Source of the DNA: Saprospiraceae bacterium
Lineage (GTDB): Bacteria; Bacteroidota; Bacteroidia; Chitinophagales; Saprospiraceae
NCBI GenBank assembly: GCA_016722285.1
Contig: JADKGI010000002.1
Coordinates: 124,001 to 188,000, forward strand
DNA: 64,000 bases
Direction of reading: 5' to 3'
The position numbers were made by a program, and so were the translations under genes. Below, one piece after another: positions 26,421 through 34,974 of this stretch; positions within the stretch are counted from its first letter, which is position 1; the number at the start of each line of letters is the position of its first letter. The notes under the pieces are model-generated. The model did no database searches. It was not told the DNA's origin and saw only the letters and a list, made by a program, of their open reading frames with translations.

Positions 26421-26933
26421 ATGTCAACACCAGTAAAAGTTAATCAAGGCGATTCGGAGTTCAAAGAGAAACTTGTAAATCTTTCGAGGGTTGCTAAAGT
26501 AACCAAAGGGGGCCGTACATTCAGTTTTTCAGCATTAGTAGTAGTAGGAGACGGAAACGGAAATGTGGGTCACGGTTTGGGTAAGGCATTGGATGTATCT
26601 GAGTCCATACAAAAAGCAGTACAGGATGCTAAGAAAAACATGATAAAAGTTTCTTTAAATAAAGGTACAGTACCACATGAGCAGAAAGGAAAATATGGTG
26701 CAGGAAAGGTATTGATAAAGCCAGCAGCCGATGGTACAGGTGTTATTGCAGGTGGAGCAATGAGGGCAGTCCTTGAAATGGCTGGAGTACATAATGTACT
26801 TGCAAAATCTCAGGGTTCTTCAAATCCTCATAATGTGGTAAAGGCCACAGTTGATGCATTATCCAAAATGCGTGATGCCAAAGAAGTCGCAAGAAATAGA
26901 GGTGTGAATTTAAATAAAGTTTTCGAAGGATAA
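26421..26933 (+). CDS. rpsE: 30S ribosomal protein S5
   Basis: 170 residues; located at the mRNA entry and involved in accuracy. Conserved: FKEKLVNLSRVAKVTKGGRTFSFSALVVVGDGNG near the start, VPHEQKGKYGAGKVLIKPA and GVHNVLAKSQGSSNPHNVVKA. The Gly/Lys-rich loop is normal. Intact, followed by rpmD after 19 bases. Confidence 0.98.
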   Translation: MSTPVKVNQGDSEFKEKLVNLSRVAKVTKGGRTFSFSALVVVGDGNGNVGHGLGKALDVSESIQKAVQDAKKNMIKVSLNKGTVPHEQKGKYGAGKVLIKPAADGTGVIAGGAMRAVLEMAGVHNVLAKSQGSSNPHNVVKATVDALSKMRDAKEVARNRGVNLNKVFEG

Positions 26934-26952
26934 TTTATAATCTGAACTTAGA

Positions 26953-27132
26953 ATGGGAAATATAAAAATAACTCAAATAAAGAGTATAATTGACAGAAGC
27001 AAACGACAAAAAGCGACTATTGGAGCATTAGGTATTAAGAAACTTAATCATTCAGTTGTAAAAGAAGCCAATCCTCAGATTTTGGGTATGGTAGCTAAGG
27101 TTCAGCATCTGGTAAAAGTTGAGGAATGCTGA
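26953..27132 (+). CDS. rpmD: 50S ribosomal protein L30
   Basis: A short gene of 59 codons plus TGA. It starts MGNIKITQIKSIIDRSKRQK and continues TIGALGIKKLNHSVVKE, ending GMVAKVQHLVKVEEC. This matches the L30 fold (beta-alpha-beta-alpha-beta) and its universal place between rpsE and rplO. Starts 19 bases after rpsE. Confidence 0.96.
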   Translation: MGNIKITQIKSIIDRSKRQKATIGALGIKKLNHSVVKEANPQILGMVAKVQHLVKVEEC

Positions 27133-27170
27133 TTATAAAATCAGTTTAGTAATAAAGTAAATTTATACAA

Positions 27171-27617
27171 ATGAAATTGCATAATTTGACTCCTGCTGCG
27201 GGTTCTGTAAAAAAGGAAAAAGGAAGACTAGGGCGTGGAGAGGGTTCTGGCTCGGGTGGAACAGCATCTAAAGGACATAAGGGATCAAAATCCCGATCTG
27301 GTTTTAAAAGCAAAAGGGGTTTTGAAGGCGGGCAGATGCCAATTCAAATGAGACTTCCAAAAAGAGGATTTAAGAATATTAATAATGTAACTTATGTAGC
27401 TTTAAATGTTTCACGACTCCAGGAGATTTGTGAAAACTATGGTCTGACTGAGATCAATAAAGTTGCATTATATAATGAAGGAATAATAAACCGCGGCGAT
27501 AAAGTTAAAGTTTTAGGTAATGGTGATATTTCTGCAAAACTGAATGTAACAGTTGATGCTTTTTCAGCTACGGCAAAAAGTAAAATTGAAGCTGCAGGAG
27601 GAACTATTAATGCTTAA
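27171..27617 (+). CDS. rplO: 50S ribosomal protein L15
   Basis: 148 residues. The Gly/Lys-rich N-terminus (KLHNLTPAAGSVKKEKGRLGRGEGSGSGGTASKGHKG) is the extended arm that enters rRNA; the globular part contains FEGGQMPIQMRLPKRGFKN and LNVSRLQEIC. It precedes secY by 11 bases, as in most bacteria. Intact. Confidence 0.97.
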   Translation: MKLHNLTPAAGSVKKEKGRLGRGEGSGSGGTASKGHKGSKSRSGFKSKRGFEGGQMPIQMRLPKRGFKNINNVTYVALNVSRLQEICENYGLTEINKVALYNEGIINRGDKVKVLGNGDISAKLNVTVDAFSATAKSKIEAAGGTINA

Positions 27618-27628
27618 TAGGGAATAAC

Positions 27629-28996
27629 ATGAATAAGTTTTTAGAAACATTAAAGAATATTTGGAGTATTAAGGAGTTGAAGGATAAAATTACCTTTACA
27701 CTTATTATTCTGGCCGTTTTTCGTTTAGGATCCTACATAGTACTTCCGGGCGTAAATGCGATAGCACTTGATGCAGCAGCTTCAGGTAGAAAAGCAAACG
27801 ATCTACTTCAGTTGATTAACACATTTACAGGTGGTGCTTTCAATCAGGGTTCTATTTTTGCATTGGGTATTATGCCATATATTACGGCATCCATTATAGT
27901 ACAGCTACTTGGGTTTGCAGTCCCTTATTTCCAGCGATTGCAGCAAAAGGAAGGCGAATCAGGAAGAAAAAGAATAAATCAGATCACGAGATTTTTAACA
28001 CTTCTGATTACTTTGGTACAGGGTAGTGGATATTTGCTTATGCTTAAGACAACTGCAGGAGCTGTCGATACCACCATCAACCCTGGCGTATTTTGGTTTA
28101 GTAATATGATTATTCTGGCTACAGGTACTATATTTTGTATGTGGCTTGGAGAAAAAATAACAGACAGAGGCATCGGAAATGGAATTTCACTTCTGATTAT
28201 GGTAGGTATTATCGCAAGATTGCCACAGTCATTTGTCGCAGAAGTACTCGGTCAGGCAGCCAATAACAGATGGATTCCACTTATACTGGAACTTATAGCA
28301 TTTTTCTTTGTCATCATAGCTACTATATTAGTTGTGCAGGGAGTTAGAAAAATACCGATTCAAGCTGCAAAAAGAATGGTTGGAAGAGCAGCAGGTGCTT
28401 CAACCAGTGGAGCCCATGATTTTATTAACCTGAAGCTTAGTGCCGCAGGTGTGATGCCTATCATATTTGCTCAGGCTATCATGTTTTTACCTCTTACTGC
28501 TGCTCAATGGGCATCAAATAGTGCCGGAGTTCAATCCAATCTTTTGTTGTCATTAAATAATCCAAAATCTCTACCTTATAATACGGTGTTTTTTATATTG
28601 ATAGTAATATTTACTTACGTTTATACTGCCTTAATAGTGAATCCGCAACAATATGCTGAGTACCTTAAACGAATGAATTCGTTTATACCCGGAATAAAAC
28701 CAGGACAGGATACACAGGATTATATTGATACATTAACAACCAGAATAACGCTACCAGGTGCAATATTTATTGGAATAATTGCTATCCTGCCTGCTATAGT
28801 TTCTGTTGCAGGTGTAAATGTAGCTTTTTCGTATTTCTTTGGTGGAACATCACTATTGATCCTGGTAGGGGTTGTCTTGGACACTTTACAACAGGTAGAA
28901 AGTTATTTGCTAATGAGAAAATACGACGGGCTAGTAAAATCCGGACGTATCCAGGGTAGGAATAGTCAGGGTATTACGATCGGCGCGGGAATGTAA
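27629..28996 (+). CDS. secY: Protein translocase subunit SecY
   Basis: 455 residues; forms the inner-membrane pore for Sec export. About ten hydrophobic segments are visible. Conserved: FRLGSYIVLPGVNA after the N-terminal helix, LGIMPYITASIIVQLL in the second segment, GERITDRGIGNGISLLIM-type loop (here GEKITDRGIGNGIS) and the long cytosolic loop with QAAKRMVGR. Standard end of the spc part. The next gene, map, begins five bases later; adk is not between them, as is usual in Bacteroidota. Confidence 0.98.
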   Translation: MNKFLETLKNIWSIKELKDKITFTLIILAVFRLGSYIVLPGVNAIALDAAASGRKANDLLQLINTFTGGAFNQGSIFALGIMPYITASIIVQLLGFAVPYFQRLQQKEGESGRKRINQITRFLTLLITLVQGSGYLLMLKTTAGAVDTTINPGVFWFSNMIILATGTIFCMWLGEKITDRGIGNGISLLIMVGIIARLPQSFVAEVLGQAANNRWIPLILELIAFFFVIIATILVVQGVRKIPIQAAKRMVGRAAGASTSGAHDFINLKLSAAGVMPIIFAQAIMFLPLTAAQWASNSAGVQSNLLLSLNNPKSLPYNTVFFILIVIFTYVYTALIVNPQQYAEYLKRMNSFIPGIKPGQDTQDYIDTLTTRITLPGAIFIGIIAILPAIVSVAGVNVAFSYFFGGTSLLILVGVVLDTLQQVESYLLMRKYDGLVKSGRIQGRNSQGITIGAGM

Positions 28997-29001
28997 ATCT
29001 A

Positions 29002-29811
29002 ATGATTTATTATAAAACGAACGATGAAATAGAATTAATGAGGCACAGCAATTTACTGGTAAGTAAAACGCTGGCACATATAGCTGAGATCCTAAAAGTA
29101 GGAAAAACAGGAAAATTAATTGATAAGGAGGCGGAGACATTTATTCGCGATAATGGAGGAATTCCTGGCTTTAAAGGCTACAGAGGATTTCCAGCCAGTT
29201 TGTGTATGTCGGTAAATGATGCAGTTGTTCATGGCATACCTTCAGATAGAGTATTTACTGAAACCGACATTGTCTCTATTGATTGCGGTGTCGTGTTGAA
29301 TGAGTTTTATGGAGACGCGGCATTTACGTTTGCATTCCAAAGTGTTCATCAGGATGTGTTAAAACTCATGAAAACTACAAGAGAATCTTTATATAAAGGA
29401 ATTGCTGCCGCAGTCATAGGAAACAGAATAGGTGACATAAGTTATGCAATTCAAAATTATTGCGAAAAGATTCATGGATACAGTATAGTTAGGGAATTAG
29501 TAGGACATGGCGTTGGAAAAAATTTGCATGAAGACCCTGAAGTACCTAATTTTGGAATGAAAGGCAAGGGACCTTTATTGAAAGAAGGTATGGTACTAGC
29601 GATAGAACCTATGGTAAATATGGGTGGGAAAGCAGTGAAGCAGCTTAGTGATGGCTGGACTATATTGACAAAAGATGGAAAACCTTCAGCTCATTTCGAA
29701 CATAGTGTAGCCATCAAGAAAGATGTGGCTGATATTTTATCAGATCATAGTTTTGTAGATGATTCTATCAAAAAAAACAAAGAAATCGTAGATATTTCAA
29801 TTAATTTTTAG
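29002..29811 (+). CDS. map: Methionine aminopeptidase type I
   Basis: 269 residues; removes the N-terminal Met from new proteins. Metal ligands are visible in order: the aspartates in SIDCGVVLNEFYGDAAF, the His in GHGVGKNLHEDP, the Glu in AIEPMV and the Glu in HFEHSVAI. The substrate His lies in VNDAVVHGIP. Starts five bases after secY and is followed by infA, so it belongs to the same operon. Confidence 0.98.
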   Translation: MIYYKTNDEIELMRHSNLLVSKTLAHIAEILKVGKTGKLIDKEAETFIRDNGGIPGFKGYRGFPASLCMSVNDAVVHGIPSDRVFTETDIVSIDCGVVLNEFYGDAAFTFAFQSVHQDVLKLMKTTRESLYKGIAAAVIGNRIGDISYAIQNYCEKIHGYSIVRELVGHGVGKNLHEDPEVPNFGMKGKGPLLKEGMVLAIEPMVNMGGKAVKQLSDGWTILTKDGKPSAHFEHSVAIKKDVADILSDHSFVDDSIKKNKEIVDISINF

Positions 29812-29834
29812 ATATTTGCGCTCCAAAATAAAAA

Positions 29835-30053
29835 ATGGCTAAACAAGACCTGATAAAATTAGATGGAATTATAGAAGAAGCGCTTTCAAACGCTATGTTT
29901 AGGGTGAGATTAGAAAGTGGACACCTGATAACAGCTACCATATCCGGCAAAATGAGGATGCACTATATAAGAATATTACCTGGAGATAAAGTAGCTGTTG
30001 AAATGTCCCCATATGACTTATCGAGGGGGCGAATCAATTACAGATATAAATAA
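29835..30053 (+). CDS. infA: Translation initiation factor IF-1
   Basis: 72 residues, OB-fold. Starts MAKQDLIKLDGIIEEALSN and continues FRVRLESGHLITATISGKMRMHYIRILPGDKVAVEMSPYDLSRGRI. Full length. It lies between map and rpmJ, the normal place. A weak ATATTTG sequence before it resembles but does not match the -7 consensus. Confidence 0.98.
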   Translation: MAKQDLIKLDGIIEEALSNAMFRVRLESGHLITATISGKMRMHYIRILPGDKVAVEMSPYDLSRGRINYRYK

Positions 30054-30074
30054 TAAGATAAAAGGCTTAATACA

Positions 30075-30191
30075 ATGAAAGTACAGGCATCAATAAAGAA
30101 GCGATCAGTAGATTGTAAGATTGTAAGAAGGAAAGGGAAACTTTATATTATAAATAAAAAGAATCCTAAGTTTAAACAAAGACAAGGATAA
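30075..30191 (+). CDS. rpmJ: 50S ribosomal protein L36 (zinc-free form)
   Basis: 38 codons plus TAA, too short for most gene callers. Sequence begins MKVQASIKKRSVDCKIVRRKG and ends NPKFKQRQG. Only Cys14 of the usual CCCH zinc set remains: the other Cys positions are Ser and Asn, and the His of NPRHKQ is Phe. This is the C-minus paralogue type common in Bacteroidota (recalled). It lies between infA and rpsM as expected. Confidence 0.97.
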   Translation: MKVQASIKKRSVDCKIVRRKGKLYIINKKNPKFKQRQG

Positions 30192-30203
30192 TAAACAGGA
30201 ATT

Positions 30204-30581
30204 ATGGCACGTATTGCTGGTGTAGATTTACCGAGAAACAAAAGAGGAGTCATAGCTTTGACTTATATTTATGGGATTGGACCTACTTTAGCCAAAAATA
30301 TTTTGGCTTCTGCGGTTGTTTCAGAAGATACAAAAGTTCAGGATTGGACGGATGATAATATCAAATTTATCTCAAAATATATTCAGGACGAATACAGAGT
30401 GGAGGGAGAGCTAAGAAGCGAAGTCCAGTTAAGTATAAAGCGTCTTATGGACATTGCCTGTTACAGAGGTATTCGTCATAGAAAGGGTCTTCCTGTTAGA
30501 GGGCAGAGTACAAAGACAAACGCACGTACCAGAAAAGGTAAAAAGAAGACTGTAGCAAACAAAAAGAAAGCAACCAAATAA
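30204..30581 (+). CDS. rpsM: 30S ribosomal protein S13
   Basis: 125 residues; in the 30S head, contacts L5 and the P-site tRNA. Conserved: MARIAGVDLPRNKRGVIALTYIYGIGP start, CYRGIRHRKGLPVRGQSTKTNARTRKGKKKT tail. Starts 12 bases after rpmJ. Marks the start of the alpha part of the operon. Intact. Confidence 0.98.
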   Translation: MARIAGVDLPRNKRGVIALTYIYGIGPTLAKNILASAVVSEDTKVQDWTDDNIKFISKYIQDEYRVEGELRSEVQLSIKRLMDIACYRGIRHRKGLPVRGQSTKTNARTRKGKKKTVANKKKATK

Positions 30582-30600
30582 TAGGTAATACATAAATATT

Positions 30601-30990
30601 ATGGCTAAAGGTAAAAAAGTTAGTAAAAAGCGGGTAGTAAAAGTTGAATCGGAAGGATTGGCATTTATTCATGCTTCTTTCAATAATATAATCATTTCGC
30701 TTTGTAACAGAGCCGGACAGGTAATTTCCTGGGGGTCAGCTGGTAAATCAGGTTTCAGAGGAAGTAAGAAGAATACACCATATGCAGCTCAGATGGCTGC
30801 AAATAGTTGCACAACAACGGCCTATGAAGCTGGTCTTAGAAATGTGGAAGTATATGTAAAAGGTCCTGGCGCAGGAAGGGAATCAGCCATCAGGGCTATA
30901 GATGCATCCGGCATAAAAGTAACCAGAATTAAGGATATGACTCCTGTTCCGCACAATGGTTGCAGACCTCCTAAGAAAAGAAGAGTTTAA
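30601..30990 (+). CDS. rpsK: 30S ribosomal protein S11
   Basis: 129 residues; lines the mRNA exit on the 30S platform. Conserved: SEGLAFIHASFNNIIISL, WGSAGKSGFRGSKKNTPYAAQMAA, VKGPGAGRESAIRA and the end PVPHNGCRPPKKRRV. Standard order after rpsM. Intact. Confidence 0.98.
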   Translation: MAKGKKVSKKRVVKVESEGLAFIHASFNNIIISLCNRAGQVISWGSAGKSGFRGSKKNTPYAAQMAANSCTTTAYEAGLRNVEVYVKGPGAGRESAIRAIDASGIKVTRIKDMTPVPHNGCRPPKKRRV

Positions 30991-31016
30991 TAAGAATTAT
31001 TTAAAATCCATTAATA

Positions 31017-31631
31017 ATGGCAAGATATACAGGGCCAACTACAAAAAAGGCAAGAGCATTTGGTGAGCCAATTTTCGGGTATGATAAAGCGTATGAAAAA
31101 CGTAAATATCCTCCCGGACAACATGGTCAAACCAAAAGACGTAAGCAACGTACAGATTATGCTCTGGAATTAATTGAAAAGCAAAAAGCCAAGTACACCT
31201 ACGGCGTTCTTGAAAGACAGTTTAGAAACCTGTTTGAGAAAGCTTCCGCTAAATCAGGTGTGACTGGTGTAATTTTGTTGCAGCTTCTTGAGTCCAGACT
31301 GGACAATGTGGTTTACCGCATGGGAATAGCCAAGACCAGAAGGGCTGCCAGGCAGTTGGTGACTCACCGACATATAATGGTAGATGGTATTTTGTGTAAT
31401 ATACCGTCAATGCTTCTTAAGCCAGGGACCATTGTTGCTGTAAGAGGTAAATCTAAAAATATTGATGTGATCAAATCAAATGTAGGAGCTAAGAGAGATG
31501 GCACCAGATCATATGGTTGGATAGAGTGGAACGGAGACAAAATGGAAGGTAGATATTTAGCACATCCGGAACGTGAAAAGATTCCGGAAAATATCAATGA
31601 ACAGCTTATCGTCGAGCTTTACTCTAAATAA
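31017..31631 (+). CDS. rpsD: 30S ribosomal protein S4
   Basis: 204 residues; primary 16S rRNA binder and an autogenous regulator in several bacteria. The zinc-type CxxC set is absent. Conserved: MARYTGPTTKKARAFGEP, YPPGQHGQTKRRKQRTDYAL, the S4 domain LESRLDNVVYRMGIAKTRRAARQLVTH and HRHIMVDG. A possible hairpin follows in the gap to rpoA. Confidence 0.98.
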   Translation: MARYTGPTTKKARAFGEPIFGYDKAYEKRKYPPGQHGQTKRRKQRTDYALELIEKQKAKYTYGVLERQFRNLFEKASAKSGVTGVILLQLLESRLDNVVYRMGIAKTRRAARQLVTHRHIMVDGILCNIPSMLLKPGTIVAVRGKSKNIDVIKSNVGAKRDGTRSYGWIEWNGDKMEGRYLAHPEREKIPENINEQLIVELYSK

Positions 31632-31638
31632 AATTAAC

Positions 31639-31664
31639 GGCTGCCTTTTGGGTGGCCTATTCCT
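31639..31664 (+). terminator. Possible attenuator hairpin between rpsD and rpoA
   Basis: GGCTGCC (31639-31645) can pair with GGTGGCC (31651-31657) over a TTTTG loop, using two G-U pairs, and is followed by TATTCCTTTTT. It could terminate part of the transcription and lower rpoA expression, but the T-tract is broken by CC. Confidence 0.35.
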
Positions 31665-31692
31665 TTTTATATAATAAGAAAAATTATCATAA

Positions 31693-32691
31693 ATGAGTAT
31701 TCTAAATTTTCAAAAACCGGACAAAATCTTACTTCAGAAAGCAGATGATTTTGACGGCATTTTTGAATTTAAACCATTGGAGCCTGGCTTTGGCCAGACT
31801 ATTGGAAATTCTTTGAGAAGAATACTTCTTTCCTCATTGGAAGGATATGCAATCTCTGCCATCAGGATTGCCGGAGTTGATCATGAATTTTCAACAATCA
31901 AAGGTGTTGTAGAAGATGTAGTAGATATTATTCTTAATCTGAAGCAAATAAGGTTAAAGCCTATGGTTGTTTCAGAAGGTTCTGATGAAGAAAAGCTGTA
32001 TGTGACCATCTCAGGTAAGGATAAGTTTTTGGCCGGGGATATTGAAGCTACTTCCAATACTTTTAAAGTAATGAATCCTGAATTGTACATCTGTACTATG
32101 GAGCCAAGTGTTACTTTGGAAATAGAATTTACTATTACTAAAGGACGGGGGTACGTACCAGCAGATGAAAATCTTCCAAAAGATGCAGCTATAGGAGTAA
32201 TCCCTGTAGATGCTATCTATACGCCTGTAAAGAAAGTAGCTTACAAGGTCGAAAGCACCCGTGTAGGTCAAAGGACAGATTATGAAAAACTGACCGTCGA
32301 ACTGAAAACTGACGGAACAATACACCCTGAAGACGCTTTGAAAGAAGCCTCCAGAATCATGATTCAGCATTTGATGCTTATCACTGATGAAAATATTACA
32401 TTTAATGATTCATCATCCAGACAGGATGATGTGGTAGATGAACATATTTTACATATGCGTAAACTTCTGAAGACATCTCTGGAAGATTTGGATCTCTCTG
32501 TAAGGGCATATAATTGTCTTAAAGCTGCCAAAATTAATTCACTTGGTGAAATGGTGAGGTTTGACATGCATGAATTACTTAAATTCAGAAACTTCGGTAA
32601 GAAGTCATTGGTAGAAATTGAAGAGTTACTTCAGCAGAAAGGGCTTACCTTTGGTATGGATCTTTCGAAGTATAAACTTGATGAAGAATAA
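31693..32691 (+). CDS. rpoA: DNA-directed RNA polymerase subunit alpha
   Basis: 332 residues. N-terminal assembly domain has LEPGFGQTIGNSLRRILLSSLEGYAI, and SIKGVVEDVVDIILNLK-type segment; the C-terminal domain (from about residue 255) has the helix-hairpin-helix part DLDLSVRAYNCLKAAKINSLGEM and FRNFGKKSLVEIEELL that contacts promoter DNA and regulators. Full length, in the standard place before rplQ. Confidence 0.98.
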   Translation: MSILNFQKPDKILLQKADDFDGIFEFKPLEPGFGQTIGNSLRRILLSSLEGYAISAIRIAGVDHEFSTIKGVVEDVVDIILNLKQIRLKPMVVSEGSDEEKLYVTISGKDKFLAGDIEATSNTFKVMNPELYICTMEPSVTLEIEFTITKGRGYVPADENLPKDAAIGVIPVDAIYTPVKKVAYKVESTRVGQRTDYEKLTVELKTDGTIHPEDALKEASRIMIQHLMLITDENITFNDSSSRQDDVVDEHILHMRKLLKTSLEDLDLSVRAYNCLKAAKINSLGEMVRFDMHELLKFRNFGKKSLVEIEELLQQKGLTFGMDLSKYKLDEE

Positions 32692-32801
32692 TCGTTTCGG
32701 CCCTTATAAAGGATTTTTATTAAATAATGTATTAAACGTTGCTTCACAGAGTGCAAGGCCGGATAGTAACTCAAGCAATAGTGGTACCCAAATAATTGTG
32801 T

Positions 32802-33326
32802 ATGAGACACGGTAAAAAGTTTAACCATTTAGGTAGGAAAAAAGGGCATAGAGATGCATTATTGCTCAATATGGCAAATTCATTGATTCTTCATAAGAGA
32901 ATAAATACCACTTTGGCAAAAGCCAAAGCATTAAGAGTATATGTTGAGCCAATTCTCACAAGGTCAAAAGATAACACAACTCATTCGAGAAGAATGGTTT
33001 TTGCAGATTTGCAGAGCAAGGAAGTCATCAATGAGCTGTTTGACGTGGTTTCACTTAAAATTGCTGATCGGCCAGGTGGCTATTGCAGAATTATTAAAAC
33101 CGGATTCCGAAAAGGTGACGGTGCTGAAATCGCTATGATTGAGCTGGTAGATTTTAATGACATTTTGAAAGCTAAAACATCTTCATCAAAGGCTGGAACT
33201 AGAAGAAGCAGAAGAAAGTCCGGAGGAAGTGATAGTTCTCCTGAAGTTGTTGCAGTAGCAGCAGTTACCACTGCAGCCATAGTGCCTGATGTGATTGAAG
33301 AAGTTACCGGGAACGAGGAAGAATAA
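32802..33326 (+). CDS. rplQ: 50S ribosomal protein L17 with C-terminal extension
   Basis: 174 residues against about 120-130 in E. coli. The ATG at 32802 (MRHGKKFNHLGRKKGHRD) is chosen because the family starts there; a TTG two codons earlier is unlikely. The core ends near residue 125 (AEIAMIELVDFND). It is followed by a basic Ser/Arg stretch and then a Val/Ala-rich, acidic tail ending VTGNEEE. Such tails are seen in Bacteroidota L17 (recalled). Last gene of the superoperon, followed by a strong terminator. Confidence 0.96.
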   Translation: MRHGKKFNHLGRKKGHRDALLLNMANSLILHKRINTTLAKAKALRVYVEPILTRSKDNTTHSRRMVFADLQSKEVINELFDVVSLKIADRPGGYCRIIKTGFRKGDGAEIAMIELVDFNDILKAKTSSSKAGTRRSRRKSGGSDSSPEVVAVAAVTTAAIVPDVIEEVTGNEEE

Positions 33327-33347
33327 TTGTAATTATAAAAGTAAAGT

Positions 33348-33379
33348 AAAGGGGAAAATACAATTGTATTTTCCCCTTT
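33348..33379. terminator. Perfect 32-bp palindromic terminator after rplQ
   Basis: A 16-bp arm starting AAAGGGGAAAATACA pairs perfectly with its complement through the centre CAATTG. T-rich sequence follows on the right and A-rich on the left, so it can terminate both the ribosomal superoperon and the converging acyl-CoA dehydrogenase gene. Confidence 0.9.
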
Positions 33380-33426
33380 TGCTTTTTTAATGCTATAAAA
33401 TGTAATTCAGCAGGTGTTGTTTCTTT

Positions 33427-34629
33427 TTATGAAAATGCATTGAAACCGGTTACGTCCATTCCTGTTATCAAAAGATGTATATCATGGGTGCCTTCATAGG
33501 TGATCACTGATTCCAAATTCATCATATGTCTCATAATTGGGTATTCACCTGTGATTCCCATTCCACCATGGATTTGACGTGCTTCTCTGGCTACTTCCAT
33601 AGCCATATTTACATTGTTCCTTTTAGCCATAGATATTTGAGCGGGAGTTGCTTTTCCTAAGTTAGCCAGCGTTCCGAGTCTCCAGGCTAAAAGCTGTGCT
33701 TTTGTAATTTCTGTGATCATTTCAGCCAGTTTTTTTTGAGTCAATTGAAATTGCCCCAGTTTTTTTCCAAATTGCTCACGTTCTTTGCTGTATCTCAATG
33801 CTGAATCATAGCAATCCAGAGCTGCACCAATGGCCCCCCAGGCAATACCATAACGAGCTTTGGAAAGACATCCCAGCGGACCTTTTATTCCAGACACATT
33901 TGGTAATATGTTTGCTTTGGGTATCCTCACATCTTCAAATACCAATTCACCTGTGACTGAAGCTCTCAATGACCATTTACCATGGATTTCAGGTGCAGAA
34001 AAGCCTTTCATGCCTTTTTCTACGATCATTCCTCTGATTTTTCCTTCCTGATCTTTTGCCCAAACAACTGCTATATCGGCGACCGGAGAGTTGGTGATCC
34101 ACATTTTGGCACCATTTAAGATATAAGAGTCCCCATCTTCCCGAATATTTGTAGTCATACCTGACGGGTTTGAACCATGGTCTGGTTCAGTCAGACCGAA
34201 ACAACCTATAAAATCACCATTAGCTAATTTGGGGAGATATTTATTTTTTTGCTCCTCACTACCGTATTTATAAATGGGGTACATGACCAGAGAACCCTGA
34301 ACTGATGCCATTGATCGGATACCAGAGTCACCTCGTTCCAGCTCCTGCATGATGATACCGTATGCGATTTCATCCATCCCACCTCCCCCATATTTGGCAG
34401 GAATGCTTGGGCCAAAAGCACCTACTTCAGCCAGGCCCTTAAATAAGTGTGTCGGGCAAGCTGCTCTGTTAGCGAAATCTTCAATGATCGGACTAACCTC
34501 CTGTTTTACCCAATCTCTGACTGCTTCACGTGCAAGAAGATGATCATCACTTAATAATTCATCAATCTGGAAGTAATCGTGATATTCATAATTATCCGTT
34601 TTGGCGGATTTAATTGTATTGTGGTTCAT
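33427..34629 (-). CDS. gcdH: Glutaryl-CoA dehydrogenase-type acyl-CoA dehydrogenase
   Basis: FAD enzyme that oxidatively decarboxylates glutaryl-CoA to crotonyl-CoA in lysine/tryptophan breakdown. 400 residues from the ATG at 34629. It shows RSMASVQGSLVM (with the substrate-binding Arg), GCFGLTEPDHGSNP, KMWITNSPVAD, GKWSLRAS, ARYGIAWGAIGAA, and YEGTHDIHLLITG with the catalytic Glu (about residue 379). These match glutaryl-CoA rather than short-chain enzymes. A longer reading frame starts at 34710, but the -7 box at 34671-34664 lies inside it, so the start at 34629 is preferred. It stands alone. Confidence 0.9.
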   Translation of the reverse strand: MNHNTIKSAKTDNYEYHDYFQIDELLSDDHLLAREAVRDWVKQEVSPIIEDFANRAACPTHLFKGLAEVGAFGPSIPAKYGGGGMDEIAYGIIMQELERGDSGIRSMASVQGSLVMYPIYKYGSEEQKNKYLPKLANGDFIGCFGLTEPDHGSNPSGMTTNIREDGDSYILNGAKMWITNSPVADIAVVWAKDQEGKIRGMIVEKGMKGFSAPEIHGKWSLRASVTGELVFEDVRIPKANILPNVSGIKGPLGCLSKARYGIAWGAIGAALDCYDSALRYSKEREQFGKKLGQFQLTQKKLAEMITEITKAQLLAWRLGTLANLGKATPAQISMAKRNNVNMAMEVAREARQIHGGMGITGEYPIMRHMMNLESVITYEGTHDIHLLITGMDVTGFNAFS

Positions 34630-34663
34630 TTGCACTAATTTATTTTCTTCAAATGTATTATGG

Positions 34664-34671
34664 CAAAGGTA
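34664..34671 (-). promoter_or_regulatory. -7 box for the glutaryl-CoA dehydrogenase gene (TACCTTTG)
   Basis: Reads TACCTTTG on the minus strand, 34 bases before the ATG at 34629. It decides between two in-frame starts. Confidence 0.6.
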
Positions 34672-34922
34672 GGAGTATCCCTGCACATTGCAGCGTAAGT
34701 TAACCAACATTTATTCTGGTACTCAACAAATATTTGACTTAAGGCATCTACTTTTTGATTTTTTTCCTGAGGTACATTTTACAAAAAAAAAATAATAATT
34801 GGAAACAATAATCGTTTGGTTTTTTAGTATTTTGTGTCTATAAATGTTGCTCTTTTATTCATATAGGTCTTTCATAAATATAAATTGTTATGATTTTGAA
34901 ATACTGCTTTGATTAAAAATCT

Positions 34923-34930
34923 TACTTTTG
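34923..34930 (+). promoter_or_regulatory. -7 box for tpiA (TACTTTTG)
   Basis: TACTTTTG, 44 bases before the tpiA ATG, matches TAnnTTTG. TTG triplets upstream are at 11 and 24 bases, not the ideal 19-21. Confidence 0.5.
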
Positions 34931-34974
34931 TGACTTTACAGGAGACTTATTAATTTATACTAAAAATATACAAA

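Noticed and set aside
29820..29834. ATATTTGCGC before infA as a -7 promoter
   Set aside because: It lacks the TA at the required position of TAnnTTTG, so the match is partial.
32796..32801. TTG start for L17 two codons upstream
   Set aside because: L17 normally begins MRHGKK, which the ATG at 32802 provides.
34630..34710. Longer N-terminus for the glutaryl-CoA dehydrogenase
   Set aside because: The extra 27 residues are unlike the family, and the -7 box lies inside this stretch.
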